DNA of 64,000 nt from Oscillatoria nigro-viridis PCC 7112 (GCF_000317475.1 NC_019729.1:1316501-1380500), one strand, 5' to 3'; shown: positions 1 through 9,850, counted from the stretch's first letter. The notes: generated from the letters alone by a model not told the origin. A program made the numbers and translations.

Positions 1-2
1 TC

Positions 3-3000
3 CTACAAATGAATACTGCTGCGATCGCCTCTGGCAACTTAGACCCGGAAGACTTCCCCAATTTAGAGCGCTATTTGTGGAACCAGACCAAGCTGAGCGA
101 TCGAACTACAACCATCTACTACGGCGACGAACAGGGCAGATTCCTCTTACTCAAGCGAGAAGCAGAAGACTTAGTATACATCAGAGACGAATCAACCGCT
201 CCAAACCGCCAAATTTATCGCCTAGATAGCCAAGGAAATCGCACTAAGCTAATCCAAACCGTCCCCTATGACCCCCGTACTAGACCGTGGTACCAAGCTG
301 CCAAACAGTCAGGAAAAGCCACCTGGTCTCCCATCTACGTCTTCGCAGCATCGCCAGTGCTCGGCATTACGCCGGTGATGCCCATCTACAGCCAAACGGG
401 CAGCCTGCAGGGGGTACTGGCAATTGACCTGACTCTTTCTCAAATCAGCGATTTTCTCAAAAGCATCAAAATTAGCCCGTCGGGACAAGTTTTTGCGATC
501 GAACGCAGCGGGAAAATAGTCGGCAGTTCCACAGACGAATTGCCCTTTGTCAAGGACAAAGACGGACAAAAACGGCTGTTGGCGACACAGAGCAAAAATT
601 TGCTAATTCGATCGTCTTCCACATACTTGCAACAACGATTTGGTAGTTTTGAAAAAATTGACAGCCAAGGACAGTTTACCTTCGATATAGACGGCAAACG
701 TCAATTTATTACCGTTGCTCCCCTGCAAGACGGCCGCGGTCTCGATTGGCTGATTGTAGTCGCAATCCCGGAAGCAGACTTTATGGAGCAAATTAACGCC
801 AACACTCGCACAACTATCTTATTGTGCTTTTTTGCCTTCGTACTGGCGATCGTCCTCGGAATTTTTACCTCTCGCTGGGTTGTCAAACCGATTACCCGAT
901 TGCTGGAAGCTTCCAAAGCTTTAACAAAAATGTCGGAATCATCCGACTTCACATCCTCGGAATTAGACAGGGAAGTCGAAGTTCAAGGCGTCAACGAACT
1001 CGGTCTCCTAGCTCAGTCTTTCAACCAAATGGCCAGACAATTGCGATCGTCTTTTGTTGCCCTAGAACAAACCAACTCTAGTTTAGAACAGCGAGTAGCA
1101 GAGCGAACGGCAGAACTCGAAGCCGCCGAAGCAGAATTGCGGGCTTTGTTTGCAGCAATGAACGAATTAATTATAGTTGTGGATGCCAACGGCCGCTATT
1201 TAAAAATCGCGCCCACAAATATATCCCTGCTCTACAAACCAGCCGAGGAATTACTGGGCAAAACTGTAGCAGACCTGTTTCCCCAAGCTACAGCAGACAA
1301 TTTTATCAACCACATTCGAGCAGCTTTAGATACTCGGCAAACTGTCAGCATCGAGTACGATTTAACCATTGACGACCGCCAAGTTTGTTTTGCCGCCAGT
1401 GTTTCGCCGCTTTCAGAAGCATCGGTAATTTGGGTGGCCCGCGATATTACCGAACAGAAGCGAGCCGAATCGGCGCGACGCCAAAGGCAAAAACAATTGC
1501 TCAAACAAAATACCGTTTTGGTAGAATTGGCAAGAAATAAAGCGCTGTATCGAGGCGATTTGCAAGTAGCTTTGAGGCAAATCACCGAAGCGGCCGCTCA
1601 TACCCTAGATGCAGAACGATCCGGAGCTTGGTTGTACGATGAAAGCCGATCGAAACTGCAATGTCTCGACCAATTTCACCGCAGCAGCGAACAGCATGAA
1701 GAAGGCGCAGAAGTGGCCGCAGCAGACTATCCAGCTTATTTTAAAGCTTTGGAAGAACACCGGACGATCGCAGCAGACGACGCTCTTTCAGATATTAGAA
1801 CCAGAGAATTTGTGGCATCTTACTTTACAGTAATCGGCATCAAATCTACCTTAGATGCGCCGGTGCGGCTGGGAGGACAAACAGTCGGAGTCATCTGTAT
1901 CGAACAAGTGGGAACTACTCGCAACTGGACATTAGAAGAACAAAATTTTGCTGCTTCCCTGGCAGATTTAATATCATTGGCGATCGAAGCCAGCGAGCGC
2001 GATCGTACACAAATCGCTCTGCGTCAAGCAGAACAAAAATACCGCAGCATCTTTGAAAATGCCGTCGAAGGCATTTTTCAAAGAACGCCCGAAGGCCACT
2101 TCTTGAGCGTAAATCCAGCTTTAGCCCGCATCTACGGCTACGCCACTCCCGAAGAATTGACATCAAATCTCACCAACATCAGACACCAAGCTTACGTCAA
2201 TCCTCAGCAGGGCGACAAGTTTATGCGGGTGATGGAAGAATTCGGAGAAGTTTCGGGGTTTGAGTCACAAGTTTACCGCGTTGACGGCAGCGTAATTTGG
2301 ATTTCCGAAAGCGCGCGTGCAGTGTGCGACGCCAACGGCGAGGTACTCTACTATGAAGGCAGCGTCGAGGATATTAGCGATCGAAAAGTCTTTGAATCCG
2401 CCTTGCAACTCGCCCTAGAAGCAGCCGAAGCCGCTTCCACCGCAAAAAGCGCATTTTTGGCAAACATGAGCCACGAACTGCGAACACCTCTGAATGCCAT
2501 CATCGGCTACAGCGAAATGCTCCAAGAAGAAACCGCAGAATTGGGCTACGATGAACTCACCCCAGATTTAGACAAAATTCGCACTTCCGGCAGACACTTG
2601 CTATCGCTAATTAACGACATTCTCGACATTTCTAAAATCGAAGCCGGCCGCATGGATCTTTACTTAGAAACCTTCGACATCGCCGCCTTGATGGAAGAAG
2701 TAGCATCTACCGCCGCGCCGCTAATTGAGAAAAACGGCAACACTCTAAACTTGGATCAAATTACGAATATCGGCACTATGCACGGGGACATTACCAAAGT
2801 GCAGCAGATTTTATTAAATTTGCTGAGCAATGCCGCCAAATTCACTCAAAACGGTACAATTACCCTCACAGCCAGCCGAGAAAAAATTGCGGGCGACAGC
2901 AGCGAAACAAAACAAGAAAACACTTCTGAACCTGCGGCAATTTCTCAATCTTCAATGGGTAGTAAAGAATTTTTAGTTATTAATTGTACAGATACAGGAA

Positions 3001-3203
3001 TTGGGATGACTCCCGACCAGTTGCAGCACATTTTCCAACCCTTTACCCAAGCAGACGCTTCCACCACCCGCAAGTACGGCGGCACCGGTTTGGGACTAGC
3101 AATTAGCCAGCGTTTTTGCCTAATGATGGGCGGCAATATTTCCGTAAAAAGTCAGGAGGGTGTTGGTTCTACTTTTACGATCCGCTTGCCGGTTAATCCT
3201 TAA
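3..3203 (+). CDS. Sensor histidine kinase (dCache-HAMP-PAS-GAF-PAS-HisKA-HATPase), 5' end outside window
   Basis: Membrane-bound sensor kinase. Numbering from the ATG at 9, residues 1-260 look like the rest of a periplasmic dCache sensor, followed by a membrane helix near 270-292, HAMP to about 345, PAS (380-485), GAF (515-665), a second PAS (672-790) and a kinase core with H-box SHELRTPLNAIIGY (His822) and a C-terminal GTGLGLAIS ATP-binding box. The frame is open back to base 3, and the sensor domain starts mid-fold without its first membrane helix, so the real start lies upstream. There is no receiver domain and no partner regulator nearby. The signal is unknown; dCache domains of this kind usually bind small extracellular ligands. 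Confidence 0.88.
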   Translation, partial: LQMNTAAIASGNLDPEDFPNLERYLWNQTKLSDRTTTIYYGDEQGRFLLLKREAEDLVYIRDESTAPNRQIYRLDSQGNRTKLIQTVPYDPRTRPWYQAAKQSGKATWSPIYVFAASPVLGITPVMPIYSQTGSLQGVLAIDLTLSQISDFLKSIKISPSGQVFAIERSGKIVGSSTDELPFVKDKDGQKRLLATQSKNLLIRSSSTYLQQRFGSFEKIDSQGQFTFDIDGKRQFITVAPLQDGRGLDWLIVVAIPEADFMEQINANTRTTILLCFFAFVLAIVLGIFTSRWVVKPITRLLEASKALTKMSESSDFTSSELDREVEVQGVNELGLLAQSFNQMARQLRSSFVALEQTNSSLEQRVAERTAELEAAEAELRALFAAMNELIIVVDANGRYLKIAPTNISLLYKPAEELLGKTVADLFPQATADNFINHIRAALDTRQTVSIEYDLTIDDRQVCFAASVSPLSEASVIWVARDITEQKRAESARRQRQKQLLKQNTVLVELARNKALYRGDLQVALRQITEAAAHTLDAERSGAWLYDESRSKLQCLDQFHRSSEQHEEGAEVAAADYPAYFKALEEHRTIAADDALSDIRTREFVASYFTVIGIKSTLDAPVRLGGQTVGVICIEQVGTTRNWTLEEQNFAASLADLISLAIEASERDRTQIALRQAEQKYRSIFENAVEGIFQRTPEGHFLSVNPALARIYGYATPEELTSNLTNIRHQAYVNPQQGDKFMRVMEEFGEVSGFESQVYRVDGSVIWISESARAVCDANGEVLYYEGSVEDISDRKVFESALQLALEAAEAASTAKSAFLANMSHELRTPLNAIIGYSEMLQEETAELGYDELTPDLDKIRTSGRHLLSLINDILDISKIEAGRMDLYLETFDIAALMEEVASTAAPLIEKNGNTLNLDQITNIGTMHGDITKVQQILLNLLSNAAKFTQNGTITLTASREKIAGDSSETKQENTSEPAAISQSSMGSKEFLVINCTDTGIGMTPDQLQHIFQPFTQADASTTRKYGGTGLGLAISQRFCLMMGGNISVKSQEGVGSTFTIRLPVNP

Positions 3204-3246
3204 CTAATCTTGCTATTTGTGAGCTATCCTTGTATTGCCAAATCTC

Positions 3247-3421
3247 GTAAGGGCGGGTTCACCAACAATCTTTGGTTCACATCCAAAATAGTAATAAACC
3301 CGCCCACACCAAACCAATTAACCCTGATTGCGGAACAAGTTTTTGAGTATCTGCGATGGGTGGGGGCGGGTTTTTTAGCTCTGGCAATTGATGATATAAA
3401 TTTGGGTGAATCCGCCCCTAC
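3247..3421. repeat. MITE-like nested inverted repeat, copy A (175 bp)
   Basis: The ends are imperfect inverted repeats: GTAAGGGCGGGTTCACCAA at 3247-3265 and a complementary end at 3402-3421. A second inverted pair lies inside, around AAACCCGCCC and GGGGCGGGTTT. A better-preserved relative of 173 bp is at 62713-62885. No clear target-site duplication is seen here. It fills most of the gap between two convergent genes and could also fold as a transcription stop. Confidence 0.7.
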
Positions 3422-3474
3422 AAATATTTGAATTCCCAATTACCGATTCCCAATTACCAATTGCCCATGTCCAA

Positions 3475-4542
3475 TTACCTTTGAATGCTTCTGGGATCGA
3501 GAGCATCCCGCAACCCATCCCCCAATAAATTAAACGCCAAAACAGTCAAAATAATCAGTATCGCCGGAGGCCAAACCAACCAAGGCTGCAGCACTAAAAT
3601 TGAAGCATTAGTAGACAGGGATAGCAAATTTCCCCAAGAAGGATCTGGCTGTTGAATTCCCAAGCCAATTAAACTCAAAACCGACTCCGCCACAATAAAA
3701 CCCGGAACCGACAAAGTAGCAGAAATAATTACATAAGTAGCAGTTTGCGGCAAAACGTGGCGGACAATAATATAAATTGGATTGGCGCCCATTGCCCGCG
3801 CCGCTTGCACGAATTCTCGTTGTTTAATTGACAGTACCTGACCCCGAATCACCCGCGCTAAACTCGCCCAACTGATAAATGAAGTAATCAGCACAATCAA
3901 TATAAATCGCTGAACACTTGTCAATCCCGGTGGCAATACTGCTGCTAGCGCTACTAATAAATAAATACCGGGAATCGTCATCAATACTTCGGCGAAACGC
4001 ATTAAAATACTATCAATCCAACTGCCGAAATAACCAGATATTCCTCCGATCAACAATCCCAAGGGAAAAGAAATTGCTATGCCAACTAAACCGATGCTGA
4101 GGCTAATTCGGCTACCCTGTACTAAGCGACTGAATTGATCGCGCGCTTGTTCGTCCGTGCCTAAAATGTTAATTTTGCCTTCTCCGGTAGTGCCAAAAAG
4201 ATGCCTGTCTAATGGCAAAATTCCTAAAAATTTATACGGGGAAGCTTTGACAAACAAACCGACAGCAGAGGGTTTTTGCCAGTTTACAATTAGCTCGCGA
4301 GCGCCGGTATTCGCATCCACCGGGCCCTGGGTAGTCGGATAAACGTGGGGCCCGATAAATCGCCCGTCTTGGGTGGTTAAATAAATCTGAGTCGGCGGCA
4401 ATAATGAACCGTTTAATTGAGAGTCGTAGGGGTCGTAAGGCGCGACAAATTCGGCAAAAAGTGCGACTGTATAAAAAATTAACAGTAGCACTGCTCCCAA
4501 CTGAGCTAGAGGATTGTTTCTAAGATTTTGCCACCATTTCAT
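3475..4542 (-). CDS. ABC transporter permease, oligopeptide/dipeptide (OppC/DppC) type
   Basis: Inner-membrane permease of a peptide or nickel-type ABC importer (binding-protein-dependent transport system inner membrane component). A first membrane helix (about residues 15-35) is followed by a long extracytoplasmic insert (45-150) containing ILGTDEQARDQFSRL, the usual OppC-type motif just before the membrane core. The EAA loop that contacts the ATPase reads EFVQAARAMGANPIYIIVRHVLP split over two lines of residues around 240-262. Five further helices fill residues 150-345. No ATPase, binding protein or partner OppB-like permease is beside it, so it is an orphan subunit here. The substrate cannot be told from sequence. 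Confidence 0.88.
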   Translation of the reverse strand: MKWWQNLRNNPLAQLGAVLLLIFYTVALFAEFVAPYDPYDSQLNGSLLPPTQIYLTTQDGRFIGPHVYPTTQGPVDANTGARELIVNWQKPSAVGLFVKASPYKFLGILPLDRHLFGTTGEGKINILGTDEQARDQFSRLVQGSRISLSIGLVGIAISFPLGLLIGGISGYFGSWIDSILMRFAEVLMTIPGIYLLVALAAVLPPGLTSVQRFILIVLITSFISWASLARVIRGQVLSIKQREFVQAARAMGANPIYIIVRHVLPQTATYVIISATLSVPGFIVAESVLSLIGLGIQQPDPSWGNLLSLSTNASILVLQPWLVWPPAILIILTVLAFNLLGDGLRDALDPRSIQR

Positions 4543-4579
4543 AAGTTTTTAGGTTTGAGATTTTCAGTGGGTTAGTAAT

Positions 4580-4623
4580 AAAGACTAAAGTTATTAAAGT
4601 TATTTGTAGATACTTTAGTCTTT
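4580..4623. terminator. Perfect 12-bp hairpin between two minus-strand genes
   Basis: AAAGACTAAAGT at 4580-4591 pairs perfectly with ACTTTAGTCTTT at 4612-4623 across a 20-nt loop. It lies downstream of the AI-2E transporter gene (stop at 4705) and upstream of the permease gene. No strong U tract follows on either strand, so it may be a weak terminator or a small repeat element. Confidence 0.45.
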
Positions 4624-4704
4624 GCTTAATGGACTCAGCAGCCAAAAGTTAATTCCTGACTGATAAAAGTTTTCATAACTGAATTACGTACTACAAAAAT
4701 TAGA

Positions 4705-5865
4705 CTATTTTTGTTCATCTGCTACCAAGACTATTCTACTTTCCTCTTCTGGTATTTTCCCCAATTCCTCGCCGCTAAAAGGATTGTAGAAAAACGAGCC
4801 TGTTTGGGGCGGCAGTTTGGGATTGAGTACAATTTCTACTATACTTTTTACAACCCCAGTGAGCGGAATTGCCAGGATAACTCCCAACAATCCTCCCACT
4901 CTACCTCCTAACAGCAAAGCTGTGAAAATAATTACCGGGCTCAAGCCGGTGAGATTGCCCATGATGCGGGGAGCTACTAAATTATCCTTGATTTGCTGGA
5001 GACCGATCGCCACTACCAACACTTGCAGCGCCAGCCACCAATCAATAAAGGCTACAATTATACTAACAGTGCCAATTCCCAAAGTTGCTCCAATAAACGG
5101 AATTATTTCCGTCAATCCTATAAATACCGCAAACAACAGAAAAAACGGAACTTGCAGCCACCAAAAAGCCAGAGTCAGCGAGAGAGCCATCAATAGTCCC
5201 AGCAATAACTGTCCCGATACAAACCGCTGCAGGTTTCGCTGCAAAGTATCTGTTAAAACATAGCGAATTTCTGGGGAAAAAATGCTGGTCAAACCCTGCC
5301 ACACTCTTTGCCCGTCGAGGAGCATATAAAAGGAAATCACCACAATAAAAATTAAGTCCAAAAACCAGTTAACAGTACCTACAACTAAGCCTAAACCCGT
5401 ACCGGCGATCGCCTGGACTTGTCCCTGGACTCTAGCTGACAGTTGCTGCTCCAATATTTGCACGTCAAAGGGTAAATTGCGCTCGGCACTCCAGGCTTGA
5501 AATTCACCTAGCTGCTGCCGCCCCGACTCCAGCAATTCCGGGAATCTCACCCCCAACTGGCTCGCTTGGCCCAACACCGGCGGCACAATAGTTAAACCAA
5601 TTACTACTACTATCACACCCGCAGTTAAATAAACCAGCCCCGCAGCTACTCCCCGCGGCAGAAATACTTCCAGTCTTTTTACTGCATAATTTAATAAAAA
5701 TGCAATGAGTCCCGCTGTTACTACAATGCTGACCAGTTCCCCAACATAACTGACAGCAGTCAGGGTAAACCATCCCGTCACTAGCACTAGCAGCCAAGTA
5801 ATTAGAAACTGTTGGAGGGGAGAAAATAGAGTATTCATTTTGATTTTTTTTAAATAAAGTGGCAC
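4705..5865 (-). CDS. AI-2E family transporter (PerM/TqsA type)
   Basis: Polytopic inner-membrane protein of the AI-2E/PerM family (386 aa, normal length). Two hydrophobic pairs near the N-terminus (about 17-60 and 68-100) precede a soluble insert (105-165). A second hydrophobic block (165-350) holds the family-typical FAVFIGLTEIIPFIGATLG stretch and LVAPRIMGNLTGLSPVIIF. Family members export autoinducer-2 or exchange sodium for protons; which applies here is not decidable. The ORF start at 5865 gives MPLYLKKIKMNTLF; the second Met, nine residues in, may be the true start. Confidence 0.85.
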   Translation of the reverse strand: MPLYLKKIKMNTLFSPLQQFLITWLLVLVTGWFTLTAVSYVGELVSIVVTAGLIAFLLNYAVKRLEVFLPRGVAAGLVYLTAGVIVVVIGLTIVPPVLGQASQLGVRFPELLESGRQQLGEFQAWSAERNLPFDVQILEQQLSARVQGQVQAIAGTGLGLVVGTVNWFLDLIFIVVISFYMLLDGQRVWQGLTSIFSPEIRYVLTDTLQRNLQRFVSGQLLLGLLMALSLTLAFWWLQVPFFLLFAVFIGLTEIIPFIGATLGIGTVSIIVAFIDWWLALQVLVVAIGLQQIKDNLVAPRIMGNLTGLSPVIIFTALLLGGRVGGLLGVILAIPLTGVVKSIVEIVLNPKLPPQTGSFFYNPFSGEELGKIPEEESRIVLVADEQK

Positions 5866-5925
5866 AACTTTTTTAGGATATGTGCCGTATTATACAATAA
5901 ACACATGAGAGTAGAGATTAGGATT

Positions 5926-7335
5926 GACACTCTCCTGGCTAAAGCCGAGGAGATTCTTGATTCGCAGAATCGACTTGCCGATGCAGAATTACTTCAACAT
6001 CGGTAGCGGTCAATTCTCCACAAGCGTTCGGATCTAAGATCCAAGTTCCGACGTGCCCCGCCGTACTCAATCCCCGACTCAGGATATTTTTAGCTGCGTT
6101 CCAGTCACGATCTAATACGCATCCACACCGACAAGCGTGGGTTCGCGTTGAGAGACTTTTCTTAACAATTGTTCCGCAACTAGAGCATTCTTGACTTGTT
6201 CCGTTAGCTGGTACGGCAATCGTAATTCTTCCGAATACTTTGCCAAAATATTCCAACCAAATTCGGAACATATACCAAGATGCGTCGTTAATCGATTTTG
6301 CCAGACAGTGATTCTTCACCATATTTTTAATCCTCAAATCTTCGTAGACTACACAGTCGTTAGACTGGATGACGCATCTTGCCAACTTCACGGCAAAATC
6401 TTTACGCTGTCTGCTTATTTTGAGGTGGCGCTTCCCTAGAATCGCTCTAGCTTTTTTTCTGTTTTGCGAACCCTTGACTCGTTTTGAAACTCGTTTTTGG
6501 GCTTTCTTCAACCTGCGTTCTCCCTTGCGGAGGAAACGCGGGTTATCAACTGCAATGCCATTTGAGTCAGTGTAAAACTCTTTAAGTCCTACATCTAACC
6601 CGATGGTGTTACCCGTGATTTCAATCTTTTCAGAACGGTCAACTTGAATGCAAAACTGGACATAATATCCGTCTGCTCGCCTTACCAAGCGTACTCGTTT
6701 GATTTGACTGCGCTGAGAGAAATGTAAGTCGCGCGTTCCTTTTAACTTGAGCTTTCCGATTCCTTGCTTGTCGGTAAAAGTGATTGATTTCCGGTCGTCT
6801 GCCAGACGCCAGCCCGTAGTCTTGTACTCGACGGAGCGGTTGTGTTTCTGGAATTGCGGGAATCCTTTTTTTCCTGGGACTTTCTTTTTACAGTTGTCGT
6901 AGAATCGGGAGATTGCCGACCACGCTCTTTCTGAGCTCGATTGTCGAGCCATGCTGTTCAAGTCATCGCAAAACGGAAATTCCTTAGCTAAAACAGCGCT
7001 ATACTTGTTCAATGCGTATTTATCAACTTTTTCGTTTTCCATCCAAAACCGCAGTGCTTTGTTTCGGATGAACTGCACTGTTCTAATTGCTTCGTCTACA
7101 GCGTCAAATTGCTGCTTTTTACCCGATGCTTTGAACTCAAAAACTAACATGACTTCGACCTCATCACGATAGTCTTATGCTACCAGAGTCGGCTTAATAT
7201 TCCTCTAGTTGTTCACAAAGATTTACATGGTTTTACTTGACAGCGCCATCCTGAGAGCTCAGAAAATAGACTGGGAGGCTAAAGGCTCCTTACCCCTTTC
7301 ATCCCCGGACTAAAGTCGCGGGGTTTTCAGGGTTT
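5926..7335 (-). mobile_element. IS200/IS605-type element carrying tnpB only
   Basis: The minus-strand tnpB is bracketed by small hairpins typical of single-strand IS ends. On the right (gene 3') side, CTCCTGGCTAAAGCCGAGGAG at about 5932-5954 folds on itself and overlaps the gene's end. On the left, CCCCGGACTAAAGTCGCGGGG lies near 7304-7324. There is no tnpA, so mobility would need a transposase in trans. Boundaries are estimates because this class leaves no target-site duplication. The omega-RNA of such elements usually spans the tnpB 3' end and right end. Confidence 0.6.
5939..7150 (-). CDS. tnpB: RNA-guided endonuclease TnpB (IS200/IS605 family)
   Basis: TnpB nuclease of 403 aa, an ancestor-type relative of Cas12. 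The RuvC-like site is complete: Asp in GLDVGLKEFYTD, Glu in VVYEDLRIKNM and Asp in CVLDRDWNAAKN. A four-Cys zinc ribbon (CSSCG then CRCGC) sits between the last two. The N-terminal helix-turn region and an Arg/Lys-rich middle (residues 205-250) are as usual for the family. All catalytic residues are present, so cleavage activity is plausible. It belongs to a different subgroup from the TnpB at 49625. The start ATG at 7150 begins MLVFEFKASG, normal for the family. Confidence 0.9.
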   Translation of the reverse strand: MLVFEFKASGKKQQFDAVDEAIRTVQFIRNKALRFWMENEKVDKYALNKYSAVLAKEFPFCDDLNSMARQSSSERAWSAISRFYDNCKKKVPGKKGFPQFQKHNRSVEYKTTGWRLADDRKSITFTDKQGIGKLKLKGTRDLHFSQRSQIKRVRLVRRADGYYVQFCIQVDRSEKIEITGNTIGLDVGLKEFYTDSNGIAVDNPRFLRKGERRLKKAQKRVSKRVKGSQNRKKARAILGKRHLKISRQRKDFAVKLARCVIQSNDCVVYEDLRIKNMVKNHCLAKSINDASWYMFRIWLEYFGKVFGRITIAVPANGTSQECSSCGTIVKKSLSTRTHACRCGCVLDRDWNAAKNILSRGLSTAGHVGTWILDPNACGELTATDVEVILHRQVDSANQESPRL

Positions 7336-7663
7336 TATTTATAATTAGTTCAAGATTAGACTGACTTTTCTGAGCATTGTATAGATAGGTGACGGCGAAG
7401 CCACTTGGGGAGAGACAATGCCAGCCCGATCGACCCCACGATCGGAAATCACGCTAATATTCAGTATGCCCCAGAAGCAGATCAAATTAAATGTCGATCG
7501 AACAAACTTCGATCGAATTTGATCCAAAGCGCCATTGTAGGGTGAAACGGCGCGACACTCACCCAAAAGGAGGAAGCGCTACTCCAGAGGATCTCCGCTA
7601 AAATGAACTAAATTTTATCGTAATCTTTCTTTACAATATAAAAAACGAAAAGCTCATACTGGC
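7336..7663. other. Intergenic region before the efflux adaptor gene
   Basis: No convincing gene. It holds several GATCG-rich stretches (for example GATCGACCCCACGATCGG near 7426). A minus-strand reading frame at 7345-7566 has no recognisable product and no ribosome site. An AT-rich stretch at 7605-7650 probably contains the promoter of the following gene. Confidence 0.4.
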
Positions 7664-7676
7664 GAGAGGAACTACC

Positions 7677-9464
7677 GTGACCAATCAAGTTTTTTCAGAA
7701 GCCGAAGAAAAGCAACCCCTTCCCCCCGTGGAGAGCGGGCGGGACAGGAACTCAGCAGTGGATGTAACTGAAAGTGAAGTCTCAGACAACTCTCGCTGGC
7801 AATTCTCCGGTGAGGAAGATGAACGAGAAGTTGCGCTGGAAGTTCCAGAAATCGAGGGGGAACAAGTTTGGGAACCAGAAGCAACTGAAGTTGGGCCCCG
7901 CAAAGAAATCAGGTGGCCTGCCTTGTTGGCAGGCGCAGGGATTGGCGTGGCTGCAACGCTGCTAGCAGTCAACTTGACTGGGGGCAATCAGAGTTCGCGT
8001 CCCGCACCTCCAATTCCACCGGCAACTCAGCAGGCGACGGATCAGACTGTGACAGTGGCGGCTGTAGAATCTGCCGAGGTGGGTGAAACTCTGGAAGCGA
8101 CGGGCACCGTGGCAGCCTATGACTTGCTGCCAGTGCTGCCACAGGCCAACGGTTTGCAAATCAAGCAGGTGTTGGTAAATGAAGGGGATGCGGTAGAAAA
8201 AGGTCAGACGATGGCGGTTTTGGACGATTCGGTGCTACGATCGCAAATTGCCGAAGCGCTTGCGGGAGTAGAATCAGCCAATTCTACGGTAGAACAAGCC
8301 CAAGCTCAGGTACAGCAAGCCCAGTCAGCCCAACAAGAAGCTCAAGCCGGCGTCGATCACGCCCAAGCGGGCGTTGAAAAAGCCATCGCTGACGCAGCGC
8401 AAGCCAAAACAGGCGTCGGGCAGGCAAGGGCCGGTGTGGAACAAGCTAAAGCCGGTGTGACTCAAGCTAAAGCCGGCATTGCCTCGGCTCAGGCTAAATT
8501 AGATCAAGCTCAAAGAGAAGTAAATCGCACCCAAGATTTGGCTGCTCAGGGAGTAATTAGTCAGCAAGATTTAGAAAGGCGCAAGACGGAACGGCAGACG
8601 GCCGTTCAAGACTTGAACAAAGCTAAAGCTGACTTGAATACAGCTTTGCAAGAACAGAATAAAGCAGCGGAAGAAGTGCGATCTTCTCTTGCTAAAGTAG
8701 CTACCGCTGAAGCTAATATCAGTACGGCTAGAGCGGCCCTCAGCAGCGCTCGTGCTAAAGTGAATACGGCCGGAGCGAGTGTCAGCAGTGCCAGAGCAAA
8801 TGTGGGAAATAACGCAGCAAGTGTCCGCAGCAATGATGCACAAGTCAAACAGTTACAAACTCAACTAGAACAAACAATTGTTCGAGCGCCGGATAGCGGC
8901 ACTGTGGCTGAAAGAATTGGTCGAGTTGGCGATGTTTCTTCGGGCAGTCAAAAACTATTTTCGATTATTCGGGGAAACAAGCTGGAACTGCAATTGAAAG
9001 TGCCGGAAACTAAGCTTTCGCAAGTGCGGCCGGGAACAGCAGTGCAAATTACTTCGGATTCTGACAAGCGGATTAAGTTGTCAGGAACTGTACGAGATAT
9101 TTTGCCGCTAGTTGACCCGCAAAATCGGCAAGCTACGGTGAAGATTGATTTGCCGGCAAGCGAGTTTTTGCGATCGGGAATGTTTTTGCGCGCATCCATT
9201 TCGACGGCAACGGCTCAAGGTTTGAAAGTCCCCGCTAAAGCTATTTTACCCCAATCTGACGGCAGTTCTATTGTTTATAAACTTGTGGGCGAGGACAAGG
9301 TGCAGGCTCAACGGGTGGAAGTAGGGGAAATTTCCGGGGGTGCTGTGGGCGATTTGACTGCTGCGAAGGTGGTGGTTAAAAAGGGTTTGAAGGCGGGCGA
9401 TCGGGTGGTTGTTACTGGGGCTGGTTTTTTGAAGGATGGCGATCGGGTTAAGGTTGCTAAATAG
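7677..9464 (+). CDS. HlyD/RND-type efflux periplasmic adaptor (membrane fusion protein)
   Basis: Periplasmic adaptor linking an inner-membrane pump to an outer-membrane channel. A cytosolic acidic tail (residues 1-75) precedes one membrane helix (about 79-100). Then come a lipoyl-like half (ANGLQIKQVLVNEGDAVEKGQ), a long Ala/Gln-rich coiled coil (about 190-395, many AQAGVEQAKAG-like heptads) and a beta-barrel with IVRAPDSGTVAERIGRVGD. The length of 595 aa is long because of the N-terminal extension and extended hairpin. Start is GTG at 7677, with GAGAGGA at 7664-7670 as ribosome site. No pump gene follows, so the partner is elsewhere. It might serve a type I system for the RTX proteins in this window, but that is only a guess. 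Confidence 0.87.
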   Translation: MTNQVFSEAEEKQPLPPVESGRDRNSAVDVTESEVSDNSRWQFSGEEDEREVALEVPEIEGEQVWEPEATEVGPRKEIRWPALLAGAGIGVAATLLAVNLTGGNQSSRPAPPIPPATQQATDQTVTVAAVESAEVGETLEATGTVAAYDLLPVLPQANGLQIKQVLVNEGDAVEKGQTMAVLDDSVLRSQIAEALAGVESANSTVEQAQAQVQQAQSAQQEAQAGVDHAQAGVEKAIADAAQAKTGVGQARAGVEQAKAGVTQAKAGIASAQAKLDQAQREVNRTQDLAAQGVISQQDLERRKTERQTAVQDLNKAKADLNTALQEQNKAAEEVRSSLAKVATAEANISTARAALSSARAKVNTAGASVSSARANVGNNAASVRSNDAQVKQLQTQLEQTIVRAPDSGTVAERIGRVGDVSSGSQKLFSIIRGNKLELQLKVPETKLSQVRPGTAVQITSDSDKRIKLSGTVRDILPLVDPQNRQATVKIDLPASEFLRSGMFLRASISTATAQGLKVPAKAILPQSDGSSIVYKLVGEDKVQAQRVEVGEISGGAVGDLTAAKVVVKKGLKAGDRVVVTGAGFLKDGDRVKVAK

Positions 9465-9496
9465 TTATATAGATTCCGGTTACACTCCTTATCATT

Positions 9497-9538
9497 GTTG
9501 ACGGTTGACGGTTGACGGTTGACTGTTGACGGTTGACT
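9497..9538. repeat. Six heptamers GTTGACG/GTTGACT in tandem (STRR type)
   Basis: Six consecutive 7-mers, GTTGACG or GTTGACT, directly follow the adaptor gene. The complementary form TCAACAG is tandem at 9851-9878 and around 22977-22998. Short tandem heptamers of this kind are a known feature of filamentous cyanobacterial genomes. Confidence 0.85.
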
Positions 9539-9744
9539 CGATTTTATTATTGTGATGCAACCGGAAACGATATCAGATGAGGAGATAAGATTAGAAATAA
9601 TATCAATTATTTTTGACTGTTGACTGTAGAAGGAGGGGTGGAAAAACTTAATGGTTGAGTGTTAACTGTTGACTCGATTTTATGATTGTGATACAACCGG
9701 AAACGATATCCGATCGGGAGATAAGATTAGAAATAATATCAATT
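9532..9744. repeat. Two direct copies of a 77-bp intergenic repeat
   Basis: The 77 bp at 9532-9608 recur at 9668-9744 with about five differences. Both contain GCAACCGGAAACGATATC-like sequence and GGAGATAAGATTAGAAATAA. A related, inverted stretch is at 22907-22954. The copies lie between the adaptor gene and the broken chemotaxis gene. Confidence 0.8.
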
Positions 9745-9850
9745 CCGGCTGCGCGGGAATGATATCAAATTCGCGCTTCATCGTCGCGCGTAAAGTCGAA
9801 TCAAGCTGCCAACAAATAATTCGCGCAATTTTCAGTTTTTTGACTCACAA

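Noticed and set aside
3210..3431. Frames on both strands between the first kinase and the ABC permease
   Set aside because: They fall within the nested inverted-repeat element and its copy elsewhere shows no coding conservation.
7345..7566. 73-codon minus-strand frame before the efflux adaptor gene
   Set aside because: Crosses a GATCG-rich spacer with no recognisable domain or start signal.
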